This document shows positions 6,768 through 9,120 of a stretch of 9,120 bases of DNA, piece after piece. The notes beneath the pieces were generated by a model, which was given only the letters and a program-made list of their open reading frames with translations, was not told the origin of the DNA and ran no database searches. Each line of letters starts with the position of its first letter. Position 1 is the first letter of the stretch. The stretch is from contig NYWX01000026.1 in the NCBI GenBank assembly GCA_002685275.1, forward strand, positions 1 through 9,120. Direction: 5' to 3'. The position numbers and the translations under genes are program-made. The stretch comes from Gammaproteobacteria bacterium (lineage in GTDB: Bacteria; Pseudomonadota; Gammaproteobacteria; Woeseiales; Woeseiaceae).

Positions 6768-8079
6768 GAGAAAACCTAGAGAGCCAGAAATTTCAAATAT
6801 AGCATCTACAACGCATGATGGCCGCGGAGTAGCAGATGTCGAAGGTAAAAAAGTTTTTGTTGCAGGTGCTTTGCCTGGTGAAAAAGTTGAATTCATCAGG
6901 CGAAAATTTAAAAAAAACTTTGATGAAGCTGAATTATTAAAAGTTATTGAACCTTCAATAGACCGTATTGAAGCAAAATGTAACGTCTTTGGTCGTTGCG
7001 GAGGCTGTTCATTACAGCATGTTACCGATCAATATCAGCGTTTAATTAAGGAGCAAGCACTTCGAGATTCTTTAGAGCGTATCGCTGCAGTCAAGCCTAA
7101 GAAATGGTTAAAGCCATTGATAGGACCTACTTGGGAATACCGAAGAAGAGCACGTCTAGCAGTTAAGGATGTACATGCAAAAGGAAGAGTGCTGGTTGGC
7201 TTTCGTGAAAAGCATGCGCCATTTGTTACAGATATGCACCGTTGTGATGTCTTGGCAAATCCTGTCAATAACATTATTGATGACTTAAGCGAACTAATAG
7301 CAAATCTATCAATCCGTGCACGAGTACCTCAGATTGAAATTGCAATAGCTGAAAACGCAGTAGCGTTAGTTTTTAGAGTTCTAGATAAACCTAACGATGA
7401 AGATATCAAGCATTTAAATCAATATGGCTTGGAAACAAATTTTCTTATTTACATTCAGCCTGGTGATCTTAATTCAATAGAATTAATCAATTTTGAAAAT
7501 AACACAGATCTTTTGAAATATTCTCTACCAGAATTTGATATCCAAATAGAATTTAGCCCAATTGATTTTGTTCAAATTAATAGCGACATAAATCAAAAGA
7601 TGGTTAGTCTTGCGATTGAATTGCTTGACCCAAATCCAAATGATCGAGTTCTTGATTTATTCTGTGGGGTTGGTAATTTTTCTTTACCATTGGCACGTAA
7701 AGCAAGAAGTGTTTGCGGTATTGAGGGCGAAAAGATGCTTGTAGATAGAGCCACTCAAAATGCCAAAAAGAATGGATTAAAAAATGTGGAATTTATAACT
7801 TCAAACTTAGAAAGATTTGATGGCAAACAACCTTGGGCAAGCCATGATTATGATCGATTGCTGTTAGATCCAGCTCGAAGTGGGGCAGCAAAGATCGTTG
7901 AAATGATAAATATATTAAATCCAGAACGAATTGTTTATGTTTCATGCAATCCAGGAACGCTAGCACGGGACTCTGCTACTTTGGTTCATAATCATAAATA
8001 TCAAATCGAAGCTGCTGGAATAATTGATATGTTTCCACACACTGCGCATGTAGAGTCAATCGCAGTATTTGCAAAATGA
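6760..8079 (+). CDS. rlmD: 23S rRNA (uracil-1939-C5)-methyltransferase RlmD
   Basis: SAM-dependent enzyme making m5U1939 in 23S rRNA (also called RumA). Using the ATG at 6760 (439 residues; E. coli 433): an N-terminal TRAM-like domain (about 8-64, DGRGVADVEGK and GALPGEKV), the [4Fe-4S] cluster cysteines Cys74, Cys80 and Cys83 in CNVFGRCGGC plus Cys162 in HRCDV, the SAM motif VLDLFCGVGNFSLPLA from 297, LLLDPARSG, the catalytic Cys396 in VSCNPGT and the general base Glu432 in HVES. The cluster distinguishes RlmD from TrmA; RlmC also has one but is shorter and lacks the TRAM-like domain. An ATG at 6730 would add ten residues and lengthen the overlap with the exonuclease; 6760 gives the MGKRKPREPEI start typical of the family and overlaps only 8 nt. 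An A8 tract is at 6910-6917. Function is firm, start likely. Confidence 0.93.
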   Translation: MGKRKPREPEISNIASTTHDGRGVADVEGKKVFVAGALPGEKVEFIRRKFKKNFDEAELLKVIEPSIDRIEAKCNVFGRCGGCSLQHVTDQYQRLIKEQALRDSLERIAAVKPKKWLKPLIGPTWEYRRRARLAVKDVHAKGRVLVGFREKHAPFVTDMHRCDVLANPVNNIIDDLSELIANLSIRARVPQIEIAIAENAVALVFRVLDKPNDEDIKHLNQYGLETNFLIYIQPGDLNSIELINFENNTDLLKYSLPEFDIQIEFSPIDFVQINSDINQKMVSLAIELLDPNPNDRVLDLFCGVGNFSLPLARKARSVCGIEGEKMLVDRATQNAKKNGLKNVEFITSNLERFDGKQPWASHDYDRLLLDPARSGAAKIVEMINILNPERIVYVSCNPGTLARDSATLVHNHKYQIEAAGIIDMFPHTAHVESIAVFAK

Positions 8080-8092
8080 TGACACTTATTAT

Positions 8093-8098
8093 GAGGTG
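8093..8098 (+). promoter_or_regulatory. Ribosome binding site of nagZ
   Basis: GAGGTG lies 6 nt before the ATG at 8105 (its GAGG core 8 nt before), the strongest Shine-Dalgarno in the window. It fixes the nagZ start and suggests independent, efficient initiation, unlike the coupled genes upstream. The same bases form ATG-AGG-TGA at 8091-8099, a two-codon frame of doubtful meaning. Confidence 0.65.
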
Positions 8099-8104
8099 AA
8101 GAAT

Positions 8105-9120
8105 ATGTCATTGGGGCCTGTAATGCTTGATATTGATGGACTTACTCTAAGTCCTGCTGACCGGATAATTTTGCAGATGCCTGCTGTTGGAGGGGTCATC
8201 CTTTTTACACGAAATTTTAAATCAATTGAACAAGTAACTAATTTAATAAATGAAATTAGATCATTGCGAACCCCATCTCTTTTGATAGCTGTTGATCATG
8301 AGGGTGGTCGCGTACAAAGATTTCGAAATGGTTTTACACTCATGCCTTCAATGAGAAAGATTGGTAAACAGTATGAACAAAATCGAAATCTTGGATTGAA
8401 AACTGCAGAGTTAGCAGGTTGGATTATAGCCTCAGAATTACGTTCGATTGGTGTCGATCTATGTTTTGGACCATGCGTAGACTTGGATTGGGGCATAAGT
8501 GAAATAATTGGTAATCGCTCCTTTCATCATAATCCTGATTTTGTATCTGAACTTGCAACAGCATTTGCACGCGGGTTAAGGAGTGCAGGAATGATGGCTA
8601 TTGCAAAACATTTTCCAGGTCATGGAGCTGTATCTTCCGATTCGCATGTTCAGTTACCTATGGATCGACGTGAATATAGGAAAATACATGATGACATACG
8701 GCCCTTCGAGAGCATGATAAATACTAAAGTTGCAGCAGGTATTATGCTTTCACATATTATTTATCAAAAAGTAGATCGTATGCCTGCTGGATTTTCATCT
8801 CATTGGATTCAGCATGAATTACGTTCACGGCTTAATTTTGGCGGTGCAATTTTTTCTGATGATTTAAGTATGAAAGCTACAATTAAATTTGGATCCATGA
8901 TTAATCGCGCCAAACTCTCTCTTAATGCGGGTTGTGATATGATTTTAATATGTAATGATCGAATGGCTGCATTGAAAACAGTTGATTATCTTGAGAATTA
9001 TTCCAGTCCAATTTCATTAGTGCGGCTCGCTAGATTACATGGAACTAATTATCAATCATTAGATATTTTGCGGGAAACTAGAAAACGGACGAATGGGCTT
9101 TTGTTTTTTTCTAATTTTTA
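8105..9120 (+). CDS. nagZ: Beta-N-acetylhexosaminidase NagZ, essentially complete, stop codon cut by the window end
   Basis: Cytosolic glycoside hydrolase family 3 enzyme that removes GlcNAc from 1,6-anhydro-muropeptides in peptidoglycan recycling; in bacteria with inducible AmpC its product controls beta-lactamase. I translated it by hand: 338 codons without a stop, then TA as the last two bases, so a TAA or TAG at 9119-9121 would give a normal length (E. coli 341). Motifs: GPVMLDIDG at the N-terminus, VGGVILFTRNF, substrate-binding DHEGGRVQRF, KHFPGHG at 168-174, the general acid/base dyad Asp179 and His181 in SSDSH, and the nucleophile Asp252 in FSDDLSM. The first 8 residues match the family start and a strong ribosome binding site precedes the ATG. 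It lies 25 nt after rlmD. Nearby acpS-nagZ linkage is common in betaproteobacteria; here two genes intervene. Identification is firm. Confidence 0.95.
   Translation, partial: MSLGPVMLDIDGLTLSPADRIILQMPAVGGVILFTRNFKSIEQVTNLINEIRSLRTPSLLIAVDHEGGRVQRFRNGFTLMPSMRKIGKQYEQNRNLGLKTAELAGWIIASELRSIGVDLCFGPCVDLDWGISEIIGNRSFHHNPDFVSELATAFARGLRSAGMMAIAKHFPGHGAVSSDSHVQLPMDRREYRKIHDDIRPFESMINTKVAAGIMLSHIIYQKVDRMPAGFSSHWIQHELRSRLNFGGAIFSDDLSMKATIKFGSMINRAKLSLNAGCDMILICNDRMAALKTVDYLENYSSPISLVRLARLHGTNYQSLDILRETRKRTNGLLFFSNF

Noticed and set aside
8091..8099. Two-codon upstream frame ATG-AGG-TGA before nagZ
   Set aside because: It coincides with the nagZ Shine-Dalgarno and is most simply explained by that sequence.
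1..9120. A mobile element, defence island, CRISPR array or other new multi-gene system
   Set aside because: Every gene is a recognisable conserved housekeeping family on one strand with uniform composition; no transposase, integrase, direct-repeat array, tRNA or unknown gene block is present.

Overview
The window is a compact, AT-rich (about one third G+C by eye, not counted) stretch of bacterial chromosome. It carries ten protein genes, all on the + strand, with almost no intergenic space. The order lepA - lepB - rnc - era - recO - pdxJ - acpS is the housekeeping cluster known from Beta- and Gammaproteobacteria. A PolB-like 3'-5' exonuclease, the 23S rRNA methyltransferase gene rlmD and nagZ follow. 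The RecO and exonuclease sequences and the presence of nagZ after acpS look most like the betaproteobacterial/Burkholderiales side of Gammaproteobacteria sensu lato, with a small or streamlined AT-rich genome. The exact lineage cannot be fixed from sequence reading alone.

Layout: 3-1625 lepA (5' end lies before the window); 1635-2393 lepB; 2394-2482 the longest gap, 89 nt, holding a possible 14-codon leader ORF with a good Shine-Dalgarno; 2483-3166 rnc; 3163-4062 era (ATGA overlap with rnc); 4079-4807 recO; 4830-5582 pdxJ; 5579-5974 acpS (GTGA overlap with pdxJ); 5988-6767 DEDDy exonuclease; 6760-8079 rlmD (ATGGGTAA overlap); 8105-9120 nagZ, which reaches the last base with what is probably the first two bases of its stop codon. 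No stretch over 90 nt lacks a gene. I see no tRNA, rRNA, CRISPR, insertion sequence, phage gene or convincing intrinsic terminator, so the whole set may be transcribed together.

The genes serve core processes: translation and ribosome maturation (LepA, RNase III, Era, RlmD), protein export (LepB signal peptidase), recombination repair (RecO), cofactor supply (PdxJ for pyridoxal phosphate, AcpS for holo-ACP) and cell wall recycling (NagZ). Overlapping stop and start codons suggest translational coupling for rnc/era, pdxJ/acpS and exonuclease/rlmD. Three genes use non-ATG starts (lepB TTG, rnc TTG, acpS GTG).

I do not find a new defence system or other exotic system here. The points most worth a second look are the functionally uncharacterised PolB-like exonuclease coupled to rlmD, the tiny ORF ahead of rnc, and the absence of the DUF4845 gene that often sits between lepB and rnc.
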